Translations under genes and position numbers: made by a program | Assembly (NCBI GenBank): GCA_016872875.1 | Contig: VGYW01000106.1 | Span: 1 to 20,893, forward strand | Origin: Planctomycetota bacterium | GTDB taxonomy: Bacteria > Planctomycetota > PUPC01 > DSUN01 | Length of the DNA: 20,893 nt | Direction of reading: 5' to 3' | Part shown: one piece after another, positions 14,873-20,868 of the stretch | How positions within the stretch are numbered: position 1 is the first letter of the stretch | Layout: each line of letters begins with the position of its first letter | Notes under the pieces: generated by a model | The model's database searches: none | The model's input: the letters and a program-made list of their open reading frames with translations, nothing else | What the model was told of the DNA's origin: nothing

Positions 14873-14964
14873 CGCGTCGCCCTCCATTCGTGTTGCAGGC
14901 GTCGGGCACCTGCGGGAGCCTGTGTGGCTATCGCGGAGCCGCGCTCATCCCCTCTGGCTATCAT

Positions 14965-14993
14965 ATGCTATCACACACTGTCTGGCTTGTCAA
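14965..14993 (-). promoter_or_regulatory. sigma70 promoter of the giant-protein operon
   Basis: On the minus strand a perfect TTGACA (14993-14988) is followed after exactly 17 bases by TAGCAT (14970-14965, 4/6). It lies about 95 bases before the preferred start codon and reads toward it. The two giant genes are probably one transcript, separated by 109 bases that hold a hairpin element. Confidence 0.6.
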
Positions 14994-15094
14994 GCGGTCT
15001 GCCAGATTATTCTCCATCACGCCGGCGTCCACCCCCTGAACATCATATCCGCTCGGGGCGGCGCGGTGTGTAACGCCTCTGTAACTCCCGCCCT

Positions 15095-15115
15095 CGACAA
15101 GCGGGGCGCTTGTCG
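15095..15115. repeat. perfect 9-bp hairpin
   Basis: CGACAAGCG (15095-15103) pairs with CGCTTGTCG (15107-15115) around GGG. It lies upstream of both divergent transcripts' coding parts and beyond the minus-strand promoter. No T-run follows, so a terminator is unlikely; a small dispersed repeat or a binding site is possible. Confidence 0.6.
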
Positions 15116-15185
15116 CTACAGCGTCCCGCGACGAGGGGCTACACATATAGATGCTGGAATGGGCGGGGAAGTTCACCGGGAAATC

Positions 15186-15214
15186 TTGCTTTGCGCGCGG
15201 CGGCGCGCTATCCT
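15186..15214 (+). promoter_or_regulatory. candidate promoter of the DUF1080 gene
   Basis: TTGCTT (15186-15191) and TATCCT (15209-15214) are 17 bases apart, about 43 bases before the start codon. Both boxes are only partly consensus (3/6 and 4/6), so the spacing and position carry most of the weight. Confidence 0.4.
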
Positions 15215-15256
15215 ATGCGGGACGGCCCCGACCCCGTAGCTGAGAAAGGAGAAGTC

Positions 15257-15928
15257 ATGCGCGGTTGGATGATGGTCGCCGTGGTGTGTGGGCTGTGGCT
15301 CGCCGCGTCGCTCGCCCCCGCGGGCGAGGAGGGCGTGAAGGTGCTCTTCGACGGCAAGGGCCTCGAGGCCTGGACCCAGAAGGCCACGGGCGGCTGGACG
15401 ATTGACGCCGACGGCACCCTCGCCTGGCAGAAGGGCTGCGGTTACATCTGGACCAAGGAGCAGTTCGGCAACTTCGTCCTCGAACTCGACTTCAAGGTCT
15501 CCAAGGGCGCAAACTCCGGCATCTTCATCCGCACCGCAAAGACAGGCGACCCCGTCCAGACAGGCATCGAGGTCCAGGTGCTCGACTCCACCGGCCGCGC
15601 GAAGCCGGGCAAGAACGACTGCTGCTCGATCTACGACGTCCTCGCCCCCTCGAAGAACGCCGAGAAGCCCGTCGGCGAGTGGAACCACGTCACCCTCGCC
15701 TGCAACGACAACAAGATCGAGATCGTCCTGAACGGCGAGAAGGTGATCGACATGGACCTCGACCAGTGGACCGAGCCCGGCAAGAACCCCGACGGCTCGA
15801 AGAACAAGTTCAAGACGGCCTACAAGGACATGCCGCGCAAGGGCTTCATCGGCTTCCAGGACCACGGCAACCCCGTATGGTATCGGAACGTCAAGATCAA
15901 GGAGCTGCCGGAGAAGAAGACGCTCTGA
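15257..15928 (+). CDS. secreted DUF1080 (3-keto-disaccharide hydrolase family) protein
   Basis: The protein has 223 aa from the ATG at 15257, chosen because AAGGAG (15246-15251) is 5 bases upstream and a signal peptide follows (about residues 1-22). The longer frame from 15110 has no ribosome-binding site. Family landmarks in order: LFDGKGLEAW (30-39), FVLELDFK (73-80), NSGIFIR (86-92), GIEVQVLD (103-110), GEWNHV (140-145), and the terminal IGFQDHGNPVWYRNVKIKEL (198-217). This concanavalin-like family includes enzymes that cleave glycosidic bonds after the C3 hydroxyl has been oxidised to a ketone. The next gene encodes a Tat-exported dehydrogenase-like protein of the family that makes such 3-keto sugars, so the pair may act together in the periplasm. 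The exact substrate is not readable. Confidence 0.88.
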   Translation: MRGWMMVAVVCGLWLAASLAPAGEEGVKVLFDGKGLEAWTQKATGGWTIDADGTLAWQKGCGYIWTKEQFGNFVLELDFKVSKGANSGIFIRTAKTGDPVQTGIEVQVLDSTGRAKPGKNDCCSIYDVLAPSKNAEKPVGEWNHVTLACNDNKIEIVLNGEKVIDMDLDQWTEPGKNPDGSKNKFKTAYKDMPRKGFIGFQDHGNPVWYRNVKIKELPEKKTL

Positions 15929-15930
15929 TG

Positions 15931-15965
15931 CGTGACCCGTGACGCGTGACCCGTGACCCGTCAAG
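15931..15965 (+). repeat. heptamer tandem repeat CGTGACS (cassette copy 1, module A)
   Basis: Four exact 7-base units (CGTGACC, CGTGACG, CGTGACC, CGTGACC) plus a decayed fifth begin two bases after the stop codon of the DUF1080 gene. The start TGATGCGTGA (15926-15935) overlaps that stop and recurs at the matching place after the oxidoreductase gene. Confidence 0.85.
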
Positions 15966-15974
15966 CGATGGGCC

Positions 15975-16010
15975 GGTCCCTTAGGTCCCTGTGGTCCCTG
16001 AGGTCCCTTG
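15975..16010 (+). repeat. nonamer tandem repeat GGTCCCTNN (cassette copy 1, module B)
   Basis: Four consecutive 9-base units: GGTCCCTTA, GGTCCCTGT, GGTCCCTGA, GGTCCCTTG. The last two positions of each unit vary freely while the first seven are fixed. Confidence 0.85.
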
Positions 16011-16015
16011 TCTTT

Positions 16016-16079
16016 CGTGCCGCGTGCCGCGTCCCGCGTGCCCAGGACTCTTGGCACGCGGGACGCGGGACGGGGCACG
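16016..16079. repeat. heptamer repeat CGTSCCG folded into a 27-bp hairpin (cassette copy 1, module C)
   Basis: Units CGTGCCG, CGTGCCG, CGTCCCG and CGTGCCC (16016-16043) are followed after a short spacer by their inverted copy. The arms 16016-16042 and 16053-16079 agree at 25 of 27 positions, around a 10-base loop. The hairpin ends about 16 bases before the oxidoreductase ribosome-binding site, so it could stabilise the upstream message or reduce readthrough. No U-run follows. Confidence 0.8.
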
Positions 16080-16107
16080 CAACCCCAATCGCTCAAAGGA
16101 GGCCATC

Positions 16108-17364
16108 ATGTCGGCAACGGCCGTTTCTCGTAGGCAACTGCTTCAGGGGAGCGCGCTGGCCATGTTCAGCGTGGTTCCCCGAATGGCCCTCGGCGGCCCG
16201 GGCCAGAAGCCGCCCAGCGACCTGATGGCCCGCGGCGTCGTCGGCACGGGGGGACGCGGGCAGGCCTTCCTCGGGCCGCGCGACCGCCGCGTGGTGGCCG
16301 TGTGCGACGTGGACAAGGGCCATGTCGAGGCCGCGGCCAAACGGGTCGGCACGGGCTGCACCCCCTACGCCGACTTCCGCCAGCTCCTCGAGGTCCGCGA
16401 GATCGACGAGGTCTGCATCGCCACCCCGCCCCACTGGCACGCCCTCATCAGCATCCAGGCCGCCCAGGCGGGCAAGGACGTGCTTTGCGAGAAGCCGATG
16501 ACGAAGTTCATCCGCGAGGGGCAGGCCATCGCCGACGCCATCCGCCGCTACGGGCGCGTCTTCCAGATCGGCACCTACGGCCGCTATAGCATGGGCCGCC
16601 TCCGCAAGCTGGTCCAGAGCGGCCGCCTGGGCAAGCCGCTCCTCGTCCGCGCCGGCCGCGCCCAGGGCTACGGCTGGAACGTCAAGTGGTTCACGGGGCT
16701 CCACCACCTGCCGCCCCAGCCCGTGCCGCCGAACCTCGACTACAACCTGTGGCTCGGCCCCGCCCCCTTCAAGCCCTATCATCCGCACCGCGTCCACTTC
16801 ATGTTCCGCTGCTACTGGGACTACGACGGCGGCGGCCTCGCCGACCAGGGCCAGCACCACCTCGACCCCATCCAGTATATGCTCGACAAGGACGACACGG
16901 GGCCGGCCGAGGTCGAGGCCGTCGCCCCCTGGCCCGCCCACTACGACGCCTGCGGCCCCTGGCAGAGCGTGACCATCCGCTACGCCGACGACGTGGCCAT
17001 TCTCATCGAGAGCGGCGAGTGGGGGGTTCCGCCCCAGCCCGCCCCGTTCCTCGAAGGCCCCAACGGCAAGGTCTGGCCCGGCGGCCGCACCGAGCCGCAC
17101 GGCCTCCTCGACGGCATTGACGCCCTTCCCGACACCAAGCCGCTGATCAGCTTCGAGGAGGCCGAGAAGACCCGCAAGCCCTCGGGCGGGAGTGCCGACA
17201 GCTCCCACCGTGCCAACACCCTCTTCCTCCTCGGCAACATCGCCATTCGCCTTGGCCGCAAAATCCGTTGGGACCCCGTCAAGCAGCAGTGCATCGGCGA
17301 CGAGGAGGCGAATCGGCTGGTGGATATTCCGATGCGCGCGCCGTGGCACTTGCCTGATGCGTGA
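16108..17364 (+). CDS. Tat-exported Gfo/Idh/MocA-family oxidoreductase
   Basis: The protein has 418 aa from the ATG at 16108; AAAGGAGG (16095-16102) lies 5 bases upstream, so the longer frame from 15991 is not needed. SRRQLLQG (7-14) followed by a hydrophobic stretch is a twin-arginine signal, which implies export folded with its NAD(P) cofactor. Residues 43-51 (GVVGTGGRG) are the dinucleotide-binding loop, CDVD (66-69) ends strand 2, and CEKPM (127-131) carries the family's catalytic lysine. DQGQHHLD (246-253) holds the conserved histidine region. Family members oxidise or reduce sugars and often make 3-keto sugars. The preceding DUF1080 gene, 179 bases upstream, fits that chemistry. The stop codon is provided by the first unit of a tandem repeat that follows. 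The sugar substrate is unknown. Confidence 0.9.
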   Translation: MSATAVSRRQLLQGSALAMFSVVPRMALGGPGQKPPSDLMARGVVGTGGRGQAFLGPRDRRVVAVCDVDKGHVEAAAKRVGTGCTPYADFRQLLEVREIDEVCIATPPHWHALISIQAAQAGKDVLCEKPMTKFIREGQAIADAIRRYGRVFQIGTYGRYSMGRLRKLVQSGRLGKPLLVRAGRAQGYGWNVKWFTGLHHLPPQPVPPNLDYNLWLGPAPFKPYHPHRVHFMFRCYWDYDGGGLADQGQHHLDPIQYMLDKDDTGPAEVEAVAPWPAHYDACGPWQSVTIRYADDVAILIESGEWGVPPQPAPFLEGPNGKVWPGGRTEPHGLLDGIDALPDTKPLISFEEAEKTRKPSGGSADSSHRANTLFLLGNIAIRLGRKIRWDPVKQQCIGDEEANRLVDIPMRAPWHLPDA

Positions 17365-17401
17365 TACGTGATGCGTGACGCGTGACGCGTGACGCGTGAT
17401 T
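17360..17401 (+). repeat. heptamer tandem repeat CGTGAYN (cassette copy 2, module A)
   Basis: Six consecutive units: CGTGATA, CGTGATG, CGTGACG, CGTGACG, CGTGACG, CGTGATT. The TGA of the first unit is the stop codon of the oxidoreductase. The block starts with TGATGCGTGA (17355-17364), the same decamer as copy 1. Confidence 0.85.
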
Positions 17402-17412
17402 CCAGACCCACC

Positions 17413-17448
17413 GGTCCCACGAGTCCCACACGTCCCATTGGTCCCGTC
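17413..17448 (+). repeat. nonamer tandem repeat NGTCCCANN (cassette copy 2, module B)
   Basis: Units GGTCCCACG, AGTCCCACA, CGTCCCATT and GGTCCCGTC follow one another. Compared with copy 1 the seventh base is mostly A instead of T, so the two copies are related but not recent duplicates. Confidence 0.8.
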
Positions 17449-17465
17449 CCGCGTGCCGCGTCCCG
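17445..17465 (+). repeat. heptamer tandem repeat CGTSCCG (cassette copy 2, module C)
   Basis: Three units CGTCCCG, CGTGCCG and CGTCCCG end the cassette before the convergent defence genes. Here the inverted copy seen in copy 1 is missing. No other gene or terminator is visible in 17365-17511. Confidence 0.75.
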
Positions 17466-17511
17466 CGTGAAGAAGACCAACGGTAGGGCATGCACACTTG
17501 CACGCGGAATG

Positions 17512-18177
17512 CTACCACAGGCCGGTCAGGTGCCCCACCAGTAGGTAGACCTCCGTCGAGGAATTGCAGTCCAGCATGTCAGGCTTGCCTCTATGGTGCT
17601 TCTCGCGGACCCACCGGGCGTTCTGGATCGCGGTCGGCGTTCGCGCGGCCAGGCGTTCGTACACCCGCTCGTCGTTCTTCTGGTACTCCTGCCCAAAGCA
17701 CGCCTGCCAATGCTTGGTCAGGTCCGCGGCAACTGCATCGGACCCGTTATACGACTTGGCGATCCTGACGAAGTGGGAGAGCAGCCAGACCTCAAACGAG
17801 GGGTTCGAGAGGCAGAGCTGAATGTCCGCGTTCCTCGCTGATTGCCGCATCTTCCTCAGGCTGTCATGTCGCCCGAGGCCTTCTACGTCCACGACGCACC
17901 AGACTTCGTCGAAGTCCTCGCCCCGCCGCCTCGCCACGTTCATGCGGTTGAGTGCCACGTCGAGGACCTGTTCTGGGGAAAACCCGGGACCTTTGATCAC
18001 GGTGACAGCGAACCTGGCCGAGACCGCATCTTCGCGTTTCAGGCCATCGAAGTAGTTTGGTTCAGTCTCACGCCCCTCGCCGACGATGAGGATGGTTCGC
18101 TTGATCGGGCGGGGACTTCTTGCCCTGCGCGGAACGCCCCGGGACAGCTTGTGGCGGATTGACGCTGGGCCGCCCAT
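17512..18177 (-). CDS. RloB-like (AbiLii-type) protein of a two-gene defence system
   Basis: The protein has 221 aa. After a basic N-terminus it shows the RloB pattern: ILIVGEGRETEPNYFDGL (29-46), with the glutamates of a TOPRIM-like first strand, then VWCVVDVEG (92-100), with the acidic second strand, and SNPSFEVWLLSHF (124-136), the most characteristic block. The PF13707 (RloB) family is found next to AAA ATPases. In lactococcal AbiL the two proteins together give abortive phage infection, and the TOPRIM-like fold suggests a nuclease. Here the ATPase gene ends 6 bases upstream, so the two are co-translated. The ribosome-binding site is weak, in keeping with coupling. The exact target is unknown. 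RloA/RloB genes were also described as cargo linked to restriction systems, but no restriction gene is in the window. Confidence 0.85.
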   Translation of the reverse strand: MGGPASIRHKLSRGVPRRARSPRPIKRTILIVGEGRETEPNYFDGLKREDAVSARFAVTVIKGPGFSPEQVLDVALNRMNVARRRGEDFDEVWCVVDVEGLGRHDSLRKMRQSARNADIQLCLSNPSFEVWLLSHFVRIAKSYNGSDAVAADLTKHWQACFGQEYQKNDERVYERLAARTPTAIQNARWVREKHHRGKPDMLDCNSSTEVYLLVGHLTGLW

Positions 18178-18183
18178 GGGTTC

Positions 18184-19458
18184 TCACTTGGCCTTGATGT
18201 CCTCGAGGAATGGCCCGAACTTCGGCACGCCGCCGTAGCGTCCTGCGAGGTAGTTGCGCTGGAAGGCCTCCGTGTTCCGGGGCCGCTTCTCTTCCTCAAT
18301 GTCGTGCAGAGAGAACAACTGCGTGGCCCCGGCCTCGTTCTTCTCCGTCAGCCAGATCTGGTCTCGCCTGAACAGCTCAGGGTCCATCAACGTGCTGTCA
18401 TGCGTCGCGAAGATGAGCTGCGCCCCCTTTGCATTGCGCGTCGGGCTCTGGAACAACTCGATGACCTTCCGTGTGAGCAAGGGGTGCATGCTACAGTCCA
18501 GTTCGTCCACGACGAGGGCCTGCCCGGACTGGAGGGCGAGGAGCAGCATGCCTGCGAGAGCAAAAAGGCGCTTGGTCCCATTGGACTCAGCTTCTTCAAA
18601 GCCGAATTCCTCAACCTGGTCCGTGCCAGCGATGCGGTGCAGCGAACGGATCGCGATCCTTCTTGGTGGAGCGGCCCTCCCTGTCACTGGGGGGGTCGCA
18701 TTCCGGGGGTCATCTTGCAGCAGGCTGACCCCGTCAATTCCGAGATCGGCGTGCCGGAGAAGCTGGGTGACGAACTTCCTGTAACTGGCGTAGTCCTTCA
18801 CCCATTCGGCGGTCAGCGACATAAGCCAGTCAGGGCGGTCCGAGAGGTCAACGGAGAAGATTCCCTCACGGAACCAAGTGAAGAACCTGGCGACCGCGCC
18901 TATGTTCATTTCTGCACCCCGAGAAAGGACAAGACCGTTATCCCGAGTCCTCTCCCTCAGTACTCGTTCCTCACCCTTCAGAGGGCCTCCGAACACCCAA
19001 TTGGTTTCCCGGGTCGCTGGGTCGAATCGCCGGTCGAACCAGTTCCTCGGCCTCCCCTCGTCTGGCCACACGGTTAGCCACTCATCGTGGACCCGCTCTC
19101 GGGTGGCTGAGAAGCCGTAGTTGAAGCGTGCTCCCTCAACAATCGCGGTCACCTCGAGCGTAGACGGTTTGTCGCGTGTCTCGGGGGTGAGACGGAAAGG
19201 GACGATCCCCGGAATCTTGTCCCCCTGGTTCATCTTTGTCGCGGACCCGAGGACAAACGCCTCCATCACTGCCATGGCCTGGATGAGATTGCTCTTGCCC
19301 GAGGCGTTGAGGCCGAAGATGGCGGCGGACTTGAGGAGGGAGAACTTGCCGGCGGGGATGAGGTTCTCGGGGTGCGCCTTGTCCCGGCTGGCGACGAGGC
19401 TCAGCACCTGCTCCTCGCGGAACGAACGAAAGTTGCTCACGCGGAACTCGATCAACAT
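18184..19458 (-). CDS. AAA15/21-type ATPase (RloA/AbiLi-like), partner of RloB
   Basis: The protein has 424 aa; the start has GAGG at 19469-19466, 7 bases upstream. It is an ABC-like ATPase: FRVSNFRSFREEQ (5-17) is the typical N-terminal strand, GLNASGKS (49-56) is Walker A, ESNGTKRLF (291-299) is the signature loop, ALVVDELD (314-321) is Walker B with its catalytic glutamate, and ATHD (351-354) the switch histidine. The length and lack of long coiled-coil arms fit the AbiLi / RloA kind rather than RecF or SMC. It is the first gene of the two-gene operon with RloB behind a perfect promoter. In known relatives the ATPase senses infection or controls the effector; that role is inferred. Two sampled 60-base lines within it are 52% and 60% G+C, lower than sampled neighbouring metabolic genes. 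Confidence 0.88.
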   Translation of the reverse strand: MLIEFRVSNFRSFREEQVLSLVASRDKAHPENLIPAGKFSLLKSAAIFGLNASGKSNLIQAMAVMEAFVLGSATKMNQGDKIPGIVPFRLTPETRDKPSTLEVTAIVEGARFNYGFSATRERVHDEWLTVWPDEGRPRNWFDRRFDPATRETNWVFGGPLKGEERVLRERTRDNGLVLSRGAEMNIGAVARFFTWFREGIFSVDLSDRPDWLMSLTAEWVKDYASYRKFVTQLLRHADLGIDGVSLLQDDPRNATPPVTGRAAPPRRIAIRSLHRIAGTDQVEEFGFEEAESNGTKRLFALAGMLLLALQSGQALVVDELDCSMHPLLTRKVIELFQSPTRNAKGAQLIFATHDSTLMDPELFRRDQIWLTEKNEAGATQLFSLHDIEEEKRPRNTEAFQRNYLAGRYGGVPKFGPFLEDIKAK

Positions 19459-19515
19459 GGTGAAACCTCAGGTTTGGGAGCGCGACCTTCGGAGCACGTT
19501 TTCTGCTCTAAATCA

Positions 19516-19544
19516 ATTATATCGCGGGATTCGCCGGCTGTCAA
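19516..19544 (-). promoter_or_regulatory. perfect-consensus sigma70 promoter of the ATPase-RloB operon
   Basis: On the minus strand TTGACA (19544-19539) and TATAAT (19521-19516) match the consensus at all 12 positions with a 17-base spacer, 57 bases before the start codon. An octamer GCAGAAAA (minus strand) occurs on both sides, at 19506-19499 and 19568-19561, possibly binding sites. Such a strong promoter suggests constitutive expression or repression by a factor. Confidence 0.85.
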
Positions 19545-19582
19545 TGGCAGATCGAGCGTATTTTCTGCACGTGAGGCCGGCG

Positions 19583-19888
19583 TCAGCGCTCCCCGGGTGG
19601 CAGTCGCTTCCGCCAGGACTGTGGGGCGCGGCTGAGGTGCATCACGGCCACGATCAGGAGGGTGTCGCCGCGCAACTGGTAGAGAACCCCGTAGGGGAAC
19701 CGGTTCATCAGGCAGCGACGAGTGCGACGCGACAGGGCGACCCATGCCTGGGGGTATTCGATGATCCGCTCAATCGCTCGCCGCACTTCACCGGCGAACT
19801 CGTCGCCCAGGCCCTCACGCTCGCCATTGTACCGGCCTATCGCGGCCAGGAACTCCTCTTCCGCCTCGTCGAGGAAGTCAACATTCAC
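19583..19888 (-). CDS. RelE/ParE-family toxin
   Basis: The protein has 101 aa. The start is a GTG whose bases overlap the stop of the preceding antitoxin gene (GTGA, 4 bases), so translation is coupled. The pattern fits ParE-type toxins: an N-terminal VDFLDEAEEEFLAAIGRY helix, GLGDEFAGEVRRAIERI, then YPQAWVAL, RRCLMNRFPYGVLYQL (strands with the conserved arginine and FPY) and LLIVAVMHLSRAPQSWRKR near the end. ParE members poison DNA gyrase while RelE members cut mRNA on ribosomes. Which applies cannot be read here, although the ParE-like FPYGVLYQ block with a hydrophobic VAVMH strand is more usual for ParE. Confidence 0.88.
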   Translation of the reverse strand: MNVDFLDEAEEEFLAAIGRYNGEREGLGDEFAGEVRRAIERIIEYPQAWVALSRRTRRCLMNRFPYGVLYQLRGDTLLIVAVMHLSRAPQSWRKRLPPGER

Positions 19889-20118
19889 CTGGTTCGGCTC
19901 CGCTCGATTCGGCGGAAGACCTCGCTGGCCGGCCTCGCGCGGAGTTCCCCGCGTTCGTAGGCATCAATGCGATCCTCGGCCTCCTGTGCCCACAGTGCGT
20001 CAACCCGCTCGCGCTCCGATGCCTCAAAGCTGCCCAGGAGCCGCTCCATCAGCTCGGCACGCTCCGAGGGCGACAGAGCCAATGCCTCGGTCAGGACTTC
20101 CTCCGCTCGCGGCGACAT
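19885..20118 (-). CDS. PF09720-type (addiction-module component) antitoxin
   Basis: The protein has 77 aa; AAGGGG lies about 7 bases before the ATG. ALSPSERAELMERLLGSFE (14-32), the ALWAQEAEDRIDAYERGELRARP block (41-63) and EVFRRI (66-71) match the short helical antitoxin family TIGR02574 / PF09720. These bind ParE-type toxins and are degraded faster than them. The gene is first in the operon and overlaps the toxin gene. It has no obvious separate DNA-binding domain, as usual in this family, so autoregulation may need another protein or be absent. Confidence 0.88.
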   Translation of the reverse strand: MSPRAEEVLTEALALSPSERAELMERLLGSFEASERERVDALWAQEAEDRIDAYERGELRARPASEVFRRIERSRTR

Positions 20119-20169
20119 CTCAAGCCCCTTTCGGCCCGTAACGCCTTTCAGCCGACTGCTTTCAGTTTC

Positions 20170-20198
20170 ATCTTACCCCCGGCAGGGCCTCCTGTCAA
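20170..20198 (-). promoter_or_regulatory. promoter of the ParE-type toxin-antitoxin operon
   Basis: On the minus strand TTGACA (20198-20193) and TAAGAT (20175-20170) are separated by 17 bases. The -35 is perfect and the -10 matches 4/6, about 52 bases before the antitoxin start. Confidence 0.6.
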
Positions 20199-20226
20199 AT
20201 GGTCACCTGCGCGGCTGCGAACGCTC

Positions 20227-20254
20227 TTGACACGCTGGCTCGGCGACATATGAT
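20227..20254 (+). promoter_or_regulatory. promoter of the DUF6398 gene
   Basis: TTGACA (20227-20232, perfect) is followed after 16 bases by TATGAT (20249-20254, 5/6). It is back to back with the toxin-antitoxin promoter, with 28 bases between the two -35 boxes, so a single regulator could affect both. The leader to the DUF6398 start codon is about 30 bases. Confidence 0.65.
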
Positions 20255-20289
20255 CGGCGCACCCTCGGGAGAGCCGCAAAGGAGCGACG

Positions 20290-20727
20290 ATGGATGCTCG
20301 AAGGCAGGAGCGGATTGAGGAGGTGCAGGCCCTTCTGGATGCCTTCTGCCAGGCCAAGCTTTCGCCGGAGCTCGGCGGCTACGTGCGGAGCCTGTGGGAG
20401 AAGGTGGGCCGCACGCGGACCTATGTGATCACGGGGGGAGGCAAGGAGGTGTGGGCAGCAGCGGTGGTCTACGCGATCGCGAGGCTCAATTTCCTCTTCG
20501 ACCCGAAGAGCCCGGCCTATCTGCCGCCGGACGACATTTGCGCGTTCTTCGGGACGAGGAAGTCAACGACGGCGAACAAGGCGGCGGAGATCGAGCGGAA
20601 GTGCAAGATTCGGATGGGGCACGAGGGGCTATGCGACCCGGAGATCTCGGATTCCCTCACCTTGCTGCGTCTGCCCAACGGGCTGGTGATCCCGAAGTCA
20701 ATGGCGCGGGAGATGGGGCTGCTCTGA
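20290..20727 (+). CDS. DUF6398-type protein with a helix-turn-helix-like region
   Basis: The protein has 145 aa; AAAGGAG (20278-20284) precedes the ATG by 5 bases. Residues 53-72 (EVWAAAVVYAIARLNFLFDP) and 78-105 (LPPDDICAFFGTRKSTTANKAAEIERK) fit the DUF6398 family pattern. The second block reads like a helix-turn-helix (ICAFFGTRKSTTANKA), so DNA or RNA binding is plausible but not shown. The protein is soluble, without signal or membrane segments. It diverges from the toxin-antitoxin operon and stands alone. No function is established for this family that I know of. Confidence 0.75.
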   Translation: MDARRQERIEEVQALLDAFCQAKLSPELGGYVRSLWEKVGRTRTYVITGGGKEVWAAAVVYAIARLNFLFDPKSPAYLPPDDICAFFGTRKSTTANKAAEIERKCKIRMGHEGLCDPEISDSLTLLRLPNGLVIPKSMAREMGLL

Positions 20728-20784
20728 GGCGACGGGTAGGCGGCGTAGCGACGGGCGGCTCGCCTGGCGTCTTTGGTGGGGGGT

Positions 20785-20805
20785 GGACACGCGAGCCGCG
20801 TGTCC
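20785..20805. repeat. perfect 9-bp hairpin
   Basis: GGACACGCG (20785-20793) and CGCGTGTCC (20797-20805) surround the loop AGC. It lies 57 bases after the DUF6398 stop and before a larger hairpin. It contains the ACACGC motif also seen in the hairpin inside the propeller gene (3251-3260). Confidence 0.7.
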
Positions 20806-20831
20806 CTACGACTTCCTGCAAGGGGAACTAG

Positions 20832-20868
20832 CCCGCATTTCTCACCAGCGGCTGGTGAGAAATGCGGG
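20832..20868. repeat. perfect 17-bp hairpin with 3-nt loop
   Basis: Arms 20832-20848 and 20852-20868 are exactly complementary, with loop CGG; the repeated core is CCCGCATTTCTCACCAG. It lacks a T-run on either side, so it is not a textbook terminator. Position 3' of the DUF6398 gene would allow a role in mRNA 3'-end formation or stability. It may equally be a dispersed palindromic repeat. Confidence 0.75.

Larger units (their letters stand above)
14873..15256. other. divergent intergenic region of the giant operon and the DUF1080 gene
   Basis: It contains two opposite promoters (listed separately), a 9-bp perfect hairpin at 15095-15115 and an AT-richer core around 14960-15015. Open frames here lack ribosome-binding sites. 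No RNA gene was recognised. Confidence 0.6.

Noticed and set aside
14873..14887. Earlier start of the giant fusion at the ATG at 14887
   Set aside because: No ribosome-binding site precedes it; the GGAGGG within it serves the ATG at 14872.
15110..15256. N-terminal extension of the DUF1080 gene
   Set aside because: No ribosome-binding site at 15110; the signal peptide and AAGGAG define the start at 15257, and the promoter lies inside the extension.
15929..17470. Tandem repeats considered as a CRISPR array
   Set aside because: Units are 7-9 bases with no unique spacers between them.
20832..20868. Intrinsic terminator
   Set aside because: The stem is strong but no T-run follows on either strand, so only a hairpin repeat is claimed.
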